The position numbers and the translations under genes were made by a program. The notes under the pieces were generated by a model that saw only the letters and a program-made list of their open reading frames with translations, was not told where the DNA came from and searched no databases. A stretch of 64,000 bases of DNA from Maratus speciosus (taxonomy: Eukaryota; Arthropoda; Arachnida; Araneae; Salticidae): positions 474,352,806 to 474,416,805 of the forward strand of contig OZ010795.1 in assembly GCA_963932465.1 (NCBI GenBank), in the 5' to 3' direction. Of this stretch, positions 1 to 12,408 are shown piece after piece (the stretch's first letter is position 1; every line of letters begins with the position of its first letter).

Positions 1-313
1 GATAAAACTTGAAAGGGAACTCGTATAAATGGCACTTTTTCAAAAAAGAAAAATTCACATGTAAAAGGGGGGCTTATTTTCGGTACTTTACGGTAGCTTT
101 AAACGACTTCTAAAAAGGCGCTTCTGTTTTGGTCGTTATGAATGTATATATGTATGTATCTCTATTCTCATTATTCTAAAAGGATTTATCGTATTATATT
201 CTGCATAGCATTTTCTCAGCGACCTCATATATTTAGTATATGATTGTCTACTGCGTTACAAACGTGAGCGATGAGCAATAGATTGATTTTATAAATACGA
301 TAGAAAACACGTA

Positions 314-700
314 CACTGTAAAAATAAATCTGTCGCTCTACAGATGTAAAGTTACATGCTTACTAAGCTTTTTTCTGTAACTGTACAAAAAAAGCTGCAA
401 ATCTACAAAACTAGTTTTTGTAAAGCTACAGAAATCTGTAACTTTACAAATGAATCTACTAAAATTACGGTAATCTTACTAAAATTTTATCTGTAACCCT
501 GGTTGCAGTTACATAAAAAGTTCTAGGCATCCCAGTTTCCTAAAAATTTCTTAGTAACCTTACAGATTTTTTGATTTTCGGCGCAAAAGTGAGTCTGTAA
601 CAGGAATTTTTGTTGTTTCCGTTATGTAAAAAGTTCTAGGAACCCCAGGTTCCTAGAAAAACTTTAGTAACTTTACAGATTTTATTATTTTTTTACAGTG
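314..700. mobile_element. TA-flanked MITE, Tc1/mariner type
   Basis: The element begins CACTGTAAAAATAAATCTGT and ends with an inverted match (ACAGATTTTATTATTTTTTT then ACAGTG). A TA dinucleotide lies directly outside each end (312-313 and 701-702), as expected for a Tc1/mariner target duplication. The interior repeats motifs such as AAAGTTCTAGG and ACTTTACAGATTT, and has no coding capacity. It is a non-autonomous element; the superfamily is inferred from the TA site and the CACTG end. Confidence 0.75.
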
Positions 701-1854
701 TACGAGAAATTATATTTGATTGGTCCAGAGAATTTGGGCGAAATCTTGAGCGATGGTCAGAGTGTCTTAATTTATACAATAGTGATGACATAGAAATAAA
801 ATTTTATTGGTCGAGTGGAATTTGAAAAAGAGCTTAGCGTACCTGCTAATATTGCCAATCTAATGTTTCTTGATTAGCCTCACTTGTTTAATAGAACTTG
901 TCCAGGCGAGTATTGCAAAGTTCTGAAATATGAGTGACAACAGTACAGACAAAAACTTCCAATCTGTGCATATACCGCCACTCTTTTATTAAAAAAAAAA
1001 AAAAAAGACCGTCAAATGGCAAATACGAAAATTAAATAGTCTATGGTTGTTACAAAATACTCTGCTGTGCCAGAACGTTCTCGCTAAAATACATCAACTG
1101 GCACTCAGAAAGTAAATTAGAAAACAAGTGGGTAAGTGTAATCGCAGATCGCACAGAGGGTTTCGTTTAATATCTCTTTTAAAACACTTTATCCTTAAAT
1201 TAATAAATCAAAATTGTTTATTTATTATTATTAAATCCTTACATAAATGGCAGCACCATTACATTTAATCTTAAGATAATTAGAAAAATATTTTAAAAAT
1301 CAAATTAAAAATATTCAAGAAAAATTATTTAAATAAAATTAATAAATTCAAATAATTTTAAATTCAGCAATTTCCAAAATTTAGCTCAGGTATAAATACA
1401 ATATAAAAAATTTTAAAAAATATAAATATTTAAAAAATTGTTTAAAACATATTTAAACTGCTCAGATAATTCAGAAAAAATCAATATTAGTTGTTTGACT
1501 TTCCAAACACTCACTAGATGGCACCATAAAAAGGATGTTTACATTTATTAAAATTCGAAATAAAAAAGAAAAATAACCTTTCAATTCCTGAATAATTCTT
1601 CTAATGATAAGATGGAAAAGTTGTCCTATTATTTGAAAAAATAGCCCGTAGATGACAGCAGCAAACAAAAATATTGGTTCTAGATAGAAATTCCAGATTT
1701 TCTCTGTCTGAAAAAAAAAAGAGATTTTAAAAATTACCGCTACGCCAAAAAATAAAATAAGCCTTTAAAATGGCCAAAAACATTAATTTTCTTTTAATTA
1801 TTTCCATCTGAAAAAAAAGTGTAATAGTAATAAAAATAAAAATTTTAAAGATCT
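701..1854. other. AT-rich stretch, no gene seen
   Basis: No frame carries a recognisable domain and no splice-bounded exon stands out. It contains an A-run near 990 and strongly AT-biased sequence at 1190-1470. A reverse-strand frame of about 65 codons at 1471-1668 has biased hydrophobic composition and no known motif; I do not call it. Confidence 0.5.
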
Positions 1855-1918
1855 GCCTGTTAGATTCGAACCAATCTTCTGTGTGAAAGACAAATGCTTT
1901 ACCACTACACTATGTTCA
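1855..1918 (-). pseudogene. tRNA-like sequence, Glu(TTC)-like, degenerate
   Basis: Read on the minus strand it has an A-box-like TAGTGTAGTGG, an anticodon arm TTTGT-CTTTCAC-ACAGA whose loop would present TTC (Glu), and a B box GGTTCGAATCT. The acceptor ends do not pair, so it is a decayed tRNA copy or a tRNA-derived SINE head, not a working gene. Confidence 0.55.
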
Positions 1919-2185
1919 AAATTTTATGATTTTGGGTATGACAGGGGGTGTTGATTTCTATGTAAAAATATGATCAAATCTGTGACTTAAATAGTTTCCG
2001 AGCTCGAGGCTGTGACGGACAAACAGACAGGGAGAGAAGCCGGACTATAAGAGTTTCGTGAGATGAACGAAACCCTTAAAAAGGGTCAAAGTATACATAA
2101 GATCAACATAAGATTTTGCATTATTGCAAGCATGTCGTTTATTAAGAATGGTAACTTAAAGCCACGTTGATTCTTTTTTGTTGTT

Positions 2186-2262
2186 GTGGTTTCAATATTA
2201 CTTCGGGTTTTTATTGTTGTTGTTGGTGGTGGTGTTGTTCCTGTTGTTGTTGCTGTTGTTTT
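2186..2262. repeat. (GTT)n-like microsatellite
   Basis: An imperfect run of TTG/GTT and GGT triplets. It produces Thr/Val-rich chance frames on both strands, which are not genes. Confidence 0.8.
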
Positions 2263-3044
2263 CCTCTTATACTTACGTATTATCCTTGGGCTGGAAGGTA
2301 TATTATCCGTGATAACATTAATAAAAGTTATTCTTAACAGCAACTGCTTAGTTTCTGCTTCTTATATTTATTGAGGCCGAGACATTTTTTAGTTAACCAC
2401 TTCATACAAGCTGATATTAAAACATGTAACTGATTTTACTTAATAAATAGATCACAAAAACAGACATCAGCTATTGCGACACCGGTGGTTGTGTCTTCTG
2501 TCACCGCAACATCGCACAGCCAAAGGACGAGACTCTATTACGAGACCTCTATTACGGTTGTTACTGTGATTGGTAGCATCTCCAAACGTACGTAATGGAA
2601 CTCCTATTCTTTTCGCTTTGACTATGAGATGTTTCGACCCCGAGGCCACATTTTTTCGCGACAGCTGACGGCTGTTTTCGTGATTTATTAAATAAGATCC
2701 ATTAAAAATTTGAAGATCTACTTGTATGAAATAACTAAACAATGTCAGAGCCCTTTGGACTATTACTACATTTGTATGCAGGGAGAATCTAAACTCTTAG
2801 GCAAAACTTTAAGGGGTGATAGCACACATCAAGGCAAACAATATTAAATAGGAAACTAAGGGTCCCGAACGGCTTCCGAAGGAGATAGGCGCCATTAAAG
2901 TTTAGGGTCTAAAATTCCAAATGATTATAAAAAACGGAAAAATTAGTCGATTCGTTTACAGTTTTCGCTAAAACTATTCTTTATGTCAGTATTTTCTTGA
3001 AAATAAATTTTAAAGATAAAGTTCTAAAAATTTCGATAGAGGGC

Positions 3045-3357
3045 GCTTTAGACTTTGGAATAACGAACAACTATTTTTTACCGTTATTTTTTGTATCTCA
3101 TTAAATGCTTTCAAAAGCTTAGACTTAAATTTTGAGCTCAAAATCTGAATCGTTGGGAGTGGTTAAGTAGCGCAAACTGAACTGTGTTCAGGAGTTGAAA
3201 TTTTAACAGCCCCACCTGAACTCAGTTCAGTTTGCGTTACTTAACCACTCCCAACGATTCAGATTTTGAGCTCAAAATTTAAGTCTAAGCTTTTGAAAGC
3301 ATTTAATGCGATACAAAAAATAACAGTAAATAGTTGTTCGTTACTCCAAAGTCTAAA
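3045..3357. repeat. Inverted repeat at the core of the foldback element
   Basis: The arm holding CTTAGACTTAAATTTTGAGC and AACGATTCAGA recurs inverted after a loop around 3195-3215. The two arms are nearly identical, so the cruciform is still well conserved. Confidence 0.85.
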
Positions 3358-3358
3358 G

Positions 3359-5497
3359 TAGGGGTGCACAACCTTTTTAAGAGAAGGGCCACTTTCAAAA
3401 ATGTCTGGGTTGTCGAGGGTCACATCAGAGAATTCTATTTCTGGGAGGTGTGTGTGTGTGGGGGGGGGGTGTTACCCCTCTAGGTTCCCCTACCCATACA
3501 ACATGTCCAATTCAGTTGGCAAGGATATATCAACAGTTTACGTTTGTATATATAACAAGGATTAATTTGAAAGAGTGATAATATTCCTGTACTTTATTCG
3601 GGGGAGTAAATTTTATTTTATTAAAAGTGCTAAAAATCAAACATAGGCATGAAAATGGCTGGTGCCGAAAAAAAAATGAGAACTTTATGAACGAAGGGGA
3701 CAGGAAGAGCCGATCAACAACATTTGAGATTTTTACGGGCCTGATCAACGAAATTTGTGATTTTCCCGCGTTTGATCGACAAAATTAGCGATTTTTCCGC
3801 TCCGGATCGACGAAATTCCCTATCTTACCGCACCTGGTCAACGAAATTCCTATTATTCTGCACCTGATCGGCTATATTTGCGATTTTTCCGCGCCTGATC
3901 GACAAAATGTGCGATTTTTTCGGGCCCGTTCAACGAAATTCGCGATTTTTAGGATCCCTATCAACAAAAACTCATGATAATTTTCGTACAAGAAAGACGA
4001 AATTTCCGATTTTTCCGCCTCTGACCGATGAGATTCGCCATTTTTCCGCGAACGATCAACGAAATTCGGGATTCTTAACTGACTTTGACGAAATTTGCGA
4101 TTTGTTCTCGCAATAATCTGACGGAAGTCGCAATTTTCCCGCAGCTAATCAATGAAATTTTCAATTTTTCTGCGCATCATCGAGAAAAGTCGCGTTTTTT
4201 CTGTGCCTGACAACGAAATTTGCAATTTTTCCGAGCCAGATCGACAAATTCGCGATATTATCGTGCCAAACCAACGAAATTTGCGATTTTTCCGTGTCCG
4301 TTCGACGAAGCTTGCGATTTTTCCGAGCCCGATCAACGAACTTCGTGATTCTTAACTGACTGACGAAATTCCCGATAAACAGACGAATCACGCGATTTTT
4401 CCGCACCTATTTGACAACATTTGCGATTTTTCCACACCCGATAACGAAATTCACGATTCCTGACTGACTGACGAAATTTGCAATTCTTTCCCGCGGCAAA
4501 TTGACGAAATTCGCGATTTTTTTCACGCGACTTACGAAACTCAATATTTTTCCGCAGTCGACCAAGAAAATTCGCAATTTTTTCGTGCATCATCAACAAA
4601 ATTGACAATTTTTTCGTGCCCGATCAACGAAATTTGCGATTTTTCCGGTCTTGACCGACAAAATTCGCTACTTTTCCGTGCCCGATCAATGAAATTCGCG
4701 ATTTTTCCGATCCCGTTCGCCAAAACTCGCGATTTTTCCTTGCCCGACTTTTCCGTGCCTGATCAACCAAATTTGCGAATCTTTTCCACGCTTCAACTGT
4801 AAAATTCGCGATTTTTCGATGATCGATCAAGAAATTTGCGATTTTTCGACGCCTGACCTACAAAATTCGCGATTTTTCCGTGTGCGATCAATGAAATTCG
4901 CGATTTTTCCGAGTCTTATCGACAAAATTTGTTATTCTTCCGCACCCGATCAACGAAATTTGCGAGTGTTTCTCGCCCGATCTACAAAATTCCCAAATCT
5001 TAACTCACTGATAAAATTGGCAATTTTTTCCAGCTGCAAATTGACGAAATTCGCGATATTTTCTCGCGACTGACGAAACTCCGCAGTCGATCAAAAAAAT
5101 TTGCAATTTTTCCTCGCATCATCAACAAAATTTAAGATTTTTTTCGTCCCCGATCAGCGAAATTTTCGGGTTTTTTCTGTGCTTCATCGACCAAATTCGC
5201 GATTTTTCCGCGCCCGATCAAGGAAATTTGCGATTTTTCCGAGCCCGATCAAAGAAATTTGCGATTTTTCCGAGCATCATCGACAAAATTCGCTATTTTC
5301 CTGCGCCCGATCAACGAAATTCGCGATTCTTATTTGACCAACAAAATTTTCAAATTTTCCCGAAGCGAAATTAACGAAATTCACGATTTTTTCCTGCGAC
5401 TTTTCGACAAAAATTGCAACTTTTTAATAACTTAGTTATAAATTGACGAAGTTCGCGGGCCACTTTTGGCTCGCGGACCATAGGTTGTGCTTCCCTA
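3359..5497. mobile_element. hAT-like non-autonomous element with 8-bp target duplication
   Basis: The left terminus is TAGGGGTGCACAACCT and the right terminus, inverted, is TAGGGAAGCACAACCT. GTCTAAAG lies directly outside both ends (3351-3358 and 5498-5505), a perfect 8-bp duplication as made by hAT transposases. A second inverted match lies just inside (GGGCCACTTT at left, its complement near 5455-5470). No transposase is left; the 2.1-kb interior is almost wholly a 31-bp minisatellite. It sits in the right half of the palindromic core of the foldback element, so it is the younger insertion. Confidence 0.9.
3735..5450. repeat. 31-bp minisatellite, about 55 units
   Basis: Units of the form GCGATTTTTCCG then AGCCCGATCAACGAAATTT recur with substitutions and small indels. 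As 31 is not a multiple of 3, the array leaves chance frames rich in Phe, Arg, Ile and Lys on both strands (for example 4819-5073 and 5101-5337). These look like repeat proteins but are artefacts. A variant block (GACTGACGAAA, GCAAATTGACGAAATT, GCATCATCAACAAAATT) occurs at about 4455-4615 and again at 4995-5150, giving a higher-order period near 540 bp. Confidence 0.9.
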
Positions 5498-5771
5498 GTC
5501 TAAAGCGTCCTGTCTCGACCTTTTTTTAACTTTATCTTTAAAATTTATTTTCAAGAAAATACTGACATAAAGAATAGTTTTAGCGAAAACCGCAAAGGAA
5601 TTGACCTATTTTTTCGTTTTTTAAAATCATTTGAAATTTTGGACCCTAAACTTTAATGGCACCTACCTCCTTCGGAAGACGTTTGGGACCCTTAGTTTCC
5701 TATTTAATATTGTTTGTCTTGATGTGTACTATCACCCCTTAAAGTTTTGCCCAAGAGTTCAGATTCACCCT

Positions 5772-6175
5772 ATATATTGCATGCAATGTAAAATGTATGT
5801 ATTATATCAGTTGAAGTTATATTTGTTGTAAGTATGTTGCATAAAATATATATGTAAGCATTCTTTGAGGTATGCTCATACTCATGTTATAAGATGTACG
5901 TAAGCGTGAAAGAGGGATAGAGGTAAGTTGGATGTACTTATAAAGGTAAAATGTTAAGCTACTCATGCAATTGATTAACGTTTTAAGAAGTCTATGGGAA
6001 AATATATGTAAGCAAATGAAATCAAAGGTGTAAGGTGACTGTGTCTAAATGTGCAAATAAGTATAAAATTAATATATTAACACATAATTTATCATTTCTC
6101 TATTTACAGGGCAGCTCGTATATACGGTATTTTGACAAGCAGTGCCATTTTTAAACACTTTTATTCAATTCAACC
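5772..6175. other. No gene seen
   Basis: AT-rich unique-looking sequence between two mobile elements. I found no domain, RNA gene or terminal repeat. Confidence 0.5.
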
Positions 6176-6612
6176 TGATTTTTAAGTGCCTTCGTAATTA
6201 TATAAATACGTAACACCTATAGTCGTCGTTCGACCCGTCTGTCTGTCCGTCCATCCACATATAACAGAGAAAAACTACCCAACTGAATGGTCTAAAAATT
6301 TAAATGTATAATTGTTACAAAATTTTGTCGAGTCATTTCAAATTTTATGAAAATCGGATGTATAGTTTAATGACAGGGGCAGCCAAAAACTTTCCGTTAC
6401 ATTACGGCCTATGGGAAAAAATTATCATTAAAAGTGCATTTTAATGATGTTACAGCCTTCGAACAGAACGAAATTGATATGCTCTTATGAAGTGCACTAA
6501 AGCATACATTCAGTACAATATGCGGTGCAAAATATATTTCTAAAACTAGTTATAGTACGAACGCACCTCATTTGCCACGTTTGACGTGCAATTTCCAACT
6601 TATTGTATATAA
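6176..6612 (+). mobile_element. GTGCGTTCG-end inverted-repeat element, one-unit copy
   Basis: The left part reads AAGTGCCTTCGTAATTATAT and the right part TAGTACGAACGCACC, so the ends are inverted copies of GTGCGTTCGTA. The shared sequence runs on through CATTTGCCACGTTTGACG to CAACTT. A (GTCT/GTCC)n stretch follows the left end. The interior has one unit with GAATGGTCT, TTTTGTCGAG and CATTACGGCC. Related copies lie at 24404-25122 and 53463-54377, with a fragment near 63350. Confidence 0.7.
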
Positions 6613-7160
6613 AGACGGAATTTCGTAATCAATTTTTAACCCACTTCTTGCTATGCTAGAATTATAAAAATTATGCTCGCAGATGTGTTTCCGATGACAA
6701 TACAACATTTTAATATTTTTAGGATTTAATTATAAATAACTTTAATTATAAATTAATACATTAATTTTAAGGCATTTTCCCGTTAGCCCGACACAAGAGA
6801 TAAATCACGCAATATTTTCTGTAACTCATACATTTGTATGGGAGTTGAAAAAACAATGGATTTACAATATACACCACAATACACGTTCGCCAAAATAGAC
6901 CAAATGACTGTGAAACTGTATTAATGAAACCTTTCTAAATCTAAAACGTAGAAAATGTATTAAGAAAAAAAAAATTAAGCGTGCAATATTTAAAATAAAA
7001 TACACTTTTATCAATTAATAGTTTAATATTAATTCATTTAGGATTATACGTTGAGAAATCAATTTAAAAATTCTAAAAAGATAGTTTAAATAATGTATTA
7101 TTTCTTCTTTCCAGTTGCCATATCTTGCAAAGAAACCGACGCAAAATGATATATTTTTTT
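6613..7160. other. No gene seen
   Basis: AT-rich sequence up to the left arm of the large composite; nothing codable or repeated was recognised. Confidence 0.45.
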
Positions 7161-7395
7161 AGCCCCCGGTACGGTATGCTATTTCTTTCTCCCAGCTTAT
7201 TTTGTGTCGTCTCCAAACAATAACATTACCTTACAGAAGCGAGTCGTAAAACAGAGCAGTACGATTAAATACTCTATAGCAATTTTTTTAACTTCTAAGC
7301 ATCACACATTTTCAATTTTAATACCGTCGTATTGGGAAAAAAGTACTTTTGAATGCAATTTGTTTGAAAACTGCATCTCCATTTATTTTTGAAAT

Positions 7396-7426
<31 letters not shown>

Positions 7427-8107
7427 TTGTAGTTTTTGGAGCCATTTGCTTAATATTGGTAACGGAAGTGCTCCATTTTTGTAAAAAGTAAAGGAAAAAT
7501 AGTTGTAAAATATTAATTAAATATTTTTTTTATAATTTTTATATAGCAGTCGAAAGAAAATGTAATTGAATGTCCCATTGTAGTTATATAATATATGTAA
7601 TGAAAAATAAAAATTGTTGTGACTTGTTGTTGTTTCTATGTATAATAAGGATCATTCGAGGCGACAGCCATTGTAGCTATAGGCCCCAAAGTATTCTCCA
7701 CTTCGGTGGACTTCAAATGTCAAATGTCGAAAACGTAATTAAAATACGTGCTATTTTGAAAAAATATAAGCGAATGATTTCCGTTAAAACATGGAGCTAT
7801 TATAAACTATATTTAATTTTAAGTGTCTATATTAATGTTACAAACAAATGAAGGTCTATGAATCATTAGACAGCCGTTTTTTTTTTTTTTTTGTCGAGTT
7901 CTTTTAATGACGGCATCTTTTTGCTGCATTTGTGTATTATTTCGCGATAGTGACGTCCTATGCATATTTTACTGTAGATGTTTAAGAGTGGATCGTACGT
8001 GGAATTCTTAAGCGGATGCGAATGGCTTCATTTTGCATAAAATAAAAGCATGTGTTGTAAGTCTTAATATTGAAATATATTTTGTACTATTTATGTGTAC
8101 ATACATT
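7161..8107 (+). repeat. Left inverted arm of a 15-kb composite element
   Basis: This arm is the reverse complement of about 21401-22153: CCGGTACGGTATGC at its outer edge pairs with GCATACCGTATCGG, and the match runs through TTTGTGTCGTCTCC, GGAGCCATTTGCTTAATATT and TTCGCGATAGTGACGTCCTA to GTAAGTCTTAA. It is longer than its partner because of an extra ~170-bp piece at 7568-7740 and a (TTTA)n run at about 7398-7426. Confidence 0.85.
7568..7740. mobile_element. Small insertion within the left arm
   Basis: The right arm runs straight from the counterpart of AAAATGTAATT to AAAATACGTGC, whereas the left arm has about 170 extra bases between the two halves, bracketed by ATGTAATT and ACGTAATT. That looks like an insertion with a short target duplication. 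The family is not recognised. Confidence 0.5.
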
Positions 8108-9114
8108 TTTTTTTTCATCGGGGGGCGACACTAAATTCTGAAAAAACAGAATTCCTGTTTTCTAGTAATAAATTTACTTTCTTGCGTTTTCTACCAAGCA
8201 CGAAAAAACAGTGAATTTTTCATAATCGAGTTCGGAGCCCACGGCCAAATCAATGTATTTAAACAGAAATTTTGGGAGAAAAACATGAAATGTAGTCGAA
8301 AAATTACCCGTGATTTTCAAGATAAACAATGAATGCGTATAAAAAAGTGTTTAAAACAAATACTATTTTTACTTTTATGCTTACTACTTATTTCAGGTCC
8401 GCCGCTGAAATAGACATTAAAGCTGAAAAGTGCAACTTGTAATAATATTCATTTCAATTTGAATAAATAATTCTACACTCCCTATAAAAAATCATAATGA
8501 AACGAATTTGAATAACGATTTTATGAAACGATTAATACATGAACACAAATAAATGAATCGAATTTATGAAATGCTTAAATTCGCGGTTAGTAGTTTAATT
8601 TTGTTAAATCGATTAGCAGCCATACTAATAGTCAAAGGTAAAGAGACAGGGATAAAGATAAAGAGACAGACATAAATTAAGAGACACACAGATGTAAAAT
8701 GACAGGGATAAGGAGACCGACACAGATAAAGAGAGAGACAACAGATTAAGAGACAAAGTTGAAAGAACACGTGTAAAGAGACAAGATAAAGAGACATGAA
8801 TAAAAAGATTTAAAGAGATCGATATAAAGAGACGAAAACAGAAAAAAACGACAGCGATAATGAGACCCAGGCTAAGAGAAAGATGAAGACACACGGATAA
8901 AGACAGAGATATAAAGAAGCAGAGATTAAGAGACACTGAAAAAGAGATAGGATTAAAAAGACAGCAATGAAGAGATAGAGTTAAAGATACAGCGTTAAAG
9001 AGACACAGATAAAGAGAGAGATATATAAAGAGAGACAATAAATATCAATAAAAATACTAGAAAACAGGAATACTGCTTTTTCAGAATTTAGTGTCACCCC
9101 CGATGAAAAAAAAA
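8108..9114. mobile_element. TIR element with a GAGACA-rich interior
   Basis: The ends are an inverted pair about 55 bp long: T-run then CATCGGGGGGCGACACTAAA at left, and TTTAGTGTCACCCCCGATG then an A-run at right. The pair extends to CCTGTTTTCTAG and CTAGAAAACAGG. The interior at 8640-9045 is a degenerate repeat of AAAGAGACA-type units. Reverse-strand frames over it give Leu/Ser-rich chance peptides. It truncates the left arm of the composite, so it probably inserted later. Confidence 0.75.
8640..9045. repeat. Degenerate purine-rich minisatellite
   Basis: Units of roughly 15-17 bp resembling GAGACAGNGATAAA repeat with much variation. A short stretch of the same kind appears at 22155-22205, just outside the right arm of the composite. 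Confidence 0.7.
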
Positions 9115-9120
9115 CATATA

Positions 9121-9877
9121 TCTCTATATAATAAAAGCCAGTGTAACGCTGGGCGGGGCGAATCCATTAATCTTACCAGTCTCCCAGGAAGAGACTCAAG
9201 GGATAAAGGATCCATTCTCCCATTGGTTGACAAGAAACAAGAATCCCGCGATTACTTCTCAAGGTTACAAGTACTGATAATTGAGCAGTATTAGACACTT
9301 CTTCTTAACAAATCAGTGCAAGGCACATCGCATTACACCACCAAAATAAATCGCCAAGTGTCACTTGAGATTATTTCAAGTATTAAGTTGCAATCATATT
9401 AAATTTTCTTTGCGACATGTAAGGAATTTTAATTTATTTCTCATATAAAGTGATTCACGGAAAACAATGATATGGTATTTTTTAAAATATCCTTTTTTTT
9501 TCCTGCAAAAAATTGATAAAACTGACTTTCTTTTAAAAAAGTAATCAATTTAAATATTTTAGGCTTATTATTTTGTAACTTAATTTTAAATTACATATTA
9601 CTTATATTTTCCTTTTCTATATACAGGTGTACGTAAATTTAAACTTAAAAAAAAAAATAATCAAACATATTCCATATTTTAAAAGTAAAAAATTAATATT
9701 TATACGAAAAGTAAAATTAATAATTTTTGACTTATAGCTTTGCATCAGGAGGACAGAAGCTTAGGGGATTAGACCCCCCCCCCCCCTGAAATAATATCCT
9801 GGCATTTTGTAACTTATTTTTAAATTACACATTACTCATATTTTCCTTTTCTATATACAGGTGTATGTAAATTTAAA

Positions 9878-9910
<33 letters not shown>

Positions 9911-10540
9911 AATTTAGCAAATTACAACGACCATTTGGAAAACGATTTTTTTTTAAGACTAAAATTTAAGACATAAAAAATTGCACGGAGTTGATCATAC
10001 ATTACGTACGCCATGAATTAAGCATTATGTGCATTACGTGTTATTACACGTAAAAATTGCAAGCCAAAAATATCGCCTGCGACCCGTCAGATTTCATGAA
10101 ACTTATGTATTATCCACCTGAAACTTACTTAAATATCCAAGCATTTCATTGGCTGTTCGGGAAAAGGCTTTTCCATCGTCAGATTTCCAAGAAATCTGAC
10201 GGCCAATTTTAAATTAAATTTCATTCTTAAACTTCTAAACATCCGACAATATTACTTTTTACACCGTCGAATAGAGAAAAAAATGTACTTTTAAATGCAA
10301 TTTATTTGAAAGCTGTATCTCAATTTGTTTCTGGGTTATTATTATTTTTTTTGTGTAGTTTTTATTACTTTTTTGTCATAGTGGCAACAGAAAGTATCCA
10401 TCGTTGTTGAAATTAAAGGGAAATACAGATTACTGTATAGACCAATCAGAAAACGAATAAATTGCGGATTAAACCAATGAAAACCTTCAGATATGCTTTT
10501 CATTTCCCATCCTGACGAGAACAATAACCATTTTTCCAAA

Positions 10541-10587
<47 letters not shown>

Positions 10588-11612
10588 ATATCCCATATTT
10601 TAAAAGTAAAAAATTAATATTTATACGAAAAGTAAAATTAATAATTTTTGATTTATAGCTTTGCATCAAGAGAACAGAAGGTTAGGGGATTTGACGGTTG
10701 GGATTCAACCCGAGATACTTATTTATTAATCAATATACATATTAAAAAAAATCTGGAGGGGGGAGGAAGGGGGGTAAACGATAAAATACAATTTCAAAGT
10801 GTTATTAAAAAAAATAGTATTATTTCAATAGTTGCAGCAGACTGTTTTAATTACGCACTTTTATTGCATATTTATTACATTTTTGTTTTATTAAGAAATC
10901 TTAATTTTGTTATAGTAGTATTTTAGCCGGAAAAACGGGTTTACCCAGAAATATTGTAAATGCTAATTGTGTGTTTATTGGAACATAAACTAGCCGAACT
11001 TTGCTCATCTAAACGCTTCCATATTGTCAATTATTTTTTTTATCAGTTTTTCAAATTTTAAGTGAAAAACACAATTTTTACCCACTACATTTACACTAGT
11101 GTATATATAAATTATACAAAACATATTCCAATTTTAAGACTTACAGCACATGCTTTTATTTTATGTAAAATGACGTCATTCGTATCCGCTTAAGAATTGC
11201 ACATTTACGATCCACTCTTTAACATCTACAATAAAGTAGGCATAAGACGTCACTATCGCGAAATAATATACAAATGCAGCAAAAAAATGCCGTCATTAAA
11301 GAAACTCGACCAAAAAAAAACCCCGGCTGTCTAATGATTCATAGGCCTTCATTTGTTTGTGACATCAATATAGATACTTAAAATTAAATATAATTTATAA
11401 TAGCTCCATGTTTTAACAGAAAACATTCGTTTATATTTTTTTCAATATAGCACGTATTTTAATTGCATTTTCTTTCGGTTGTTATGAAAAAATGGTAACA
11501 AAAATATATAATTAATATTTTACTACTATTTTTCCTTTACTTTCTACAGAAATGGCGTACTTCCGTTGCCAATATTAAGCAAATGGCTCCAAAAACTACA
11601 AAAAAAATAATA
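9121..11612 (+). repeat. Tandem unit 1 of a ~2.48-kb repeat
   Basis: It starts TCTCTATATAATAAAAGCCA after an A and runs to the next identical start at 11613. It contains two versions of a TTTGCATCAGGAGGACAGAA block, C-runs, long A-runs, a small palindrome CCGTCAGATTT / AAATCTGACGG, and at its end a copy of the arm sequence (TTAAGACTTACAGCA through GGAGCCATT on the other strand). The starting sequence resembles a Helitron 5' end, but I see no CTRR-type 3' hairpin. No coding sequence is present. Confidence 0.85.
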
Positions 11613-12370
11613 TCTCTATATAATAAAAGCCAGTGTAACGCTGGGCGGGGCGAATCCATCAATCTTACCAGTCTCCCAGGAAGAGACTCAAGGGATAAAG
11701 GATCCATTCTAACATTGGTTGACAAGAAACAAGAATCCCGCGATTACTTCTCTAGGTTACAAGTCCTGATAATTGAGCAGTAGCAGACACTTCTTCTTAA
11801 CAAATCAGTGCAAGGCACATCGCATTACACCACCAAAATAAATCGCCAAGTGTCACTTGAGATTATTTCAAGTATTAAGTTGCAATCATATTAAATTTTC
11901 TTTCCGACGTGTAAGGAATTTTAATTTATTTCTCATATAAAGTGATTCACGGAAAACAAAGATATGGTATTTTTAAAAATATCCCTTTTTTTTCCTGAAA
12001 AAAAATTGATAAAACTGACTTTCTTTTAAAAAAGTAATCAATTTAAATATTTTAGGCTTATTATTTTGTTACTTATTTTTAAATTACATATTACTTATAT
12101 TTTCCTTTTCTATATACATGTGTACGTAAATTTAAACTTAAAAAAATATATATATATCAAACATATTCCATATTTTAAAAGTAAAAAATTAATATTTATA
12201 CGAAAAGTAAAATTAATAATTTTTTATTTATAGCTTTGCATCAGGAGGACAGAAGCTTAGGGGATTACCCCCCCCCCCCTCTGAAATAATATCCTGGCAT
12301 TTTGTAACTTATTTTTAAATTACACATTACTCATATTTTCCTTTTCTTTATACAGGTGTATGTAAATTTG

Positions 12371-12408
<38 letters not shown>

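Larger units (their letters stand above)
2779..5771. mobile_element. Palindromic foldback element, split by a hAT insertion
   Basis: The left end (AGGGAGAATCTAAACTC, from 2780) matches the reverse complement of the right end (AGGGTGAATCTGAACTC, ending near 5770). The match continues for about 280 bp (2780-3060 against 5506-5770). Further in, 3045-3200 and 3215-3357 fold back on each other around a short loop. With the hAT element and one target copy (2147 bp) removed, the remainder is a nearly full palindrome of about 0.85 kb with no coding sequence. The superfamily cannot be named; the flanks suggest a short TA-type duplication. Confidence 0.8.

Noticed and set aside
4145..5337. Overlapping frames with repeated 'ICDFS..ARSTKFAIF' peptides, possible repeat protein
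   Set aside because: The underlying unit is 31 bp, so frames rotate and appear on both strands. They are read-through of a minisatellite.
3735..5450. Regular 31-bp repeat resembling a CRISPR array
   Set aside because: There are no unique spacers between identical repeats; units are contiguous and degenerate, and the setting is eukaryotic.
8564..9038. Leu/Ser-rich frames on the minus strand (77 and 137 codons)
   Set aside because: They read the degenerate GAGACA repeat in reverse; composition is fully explained by the repeat.
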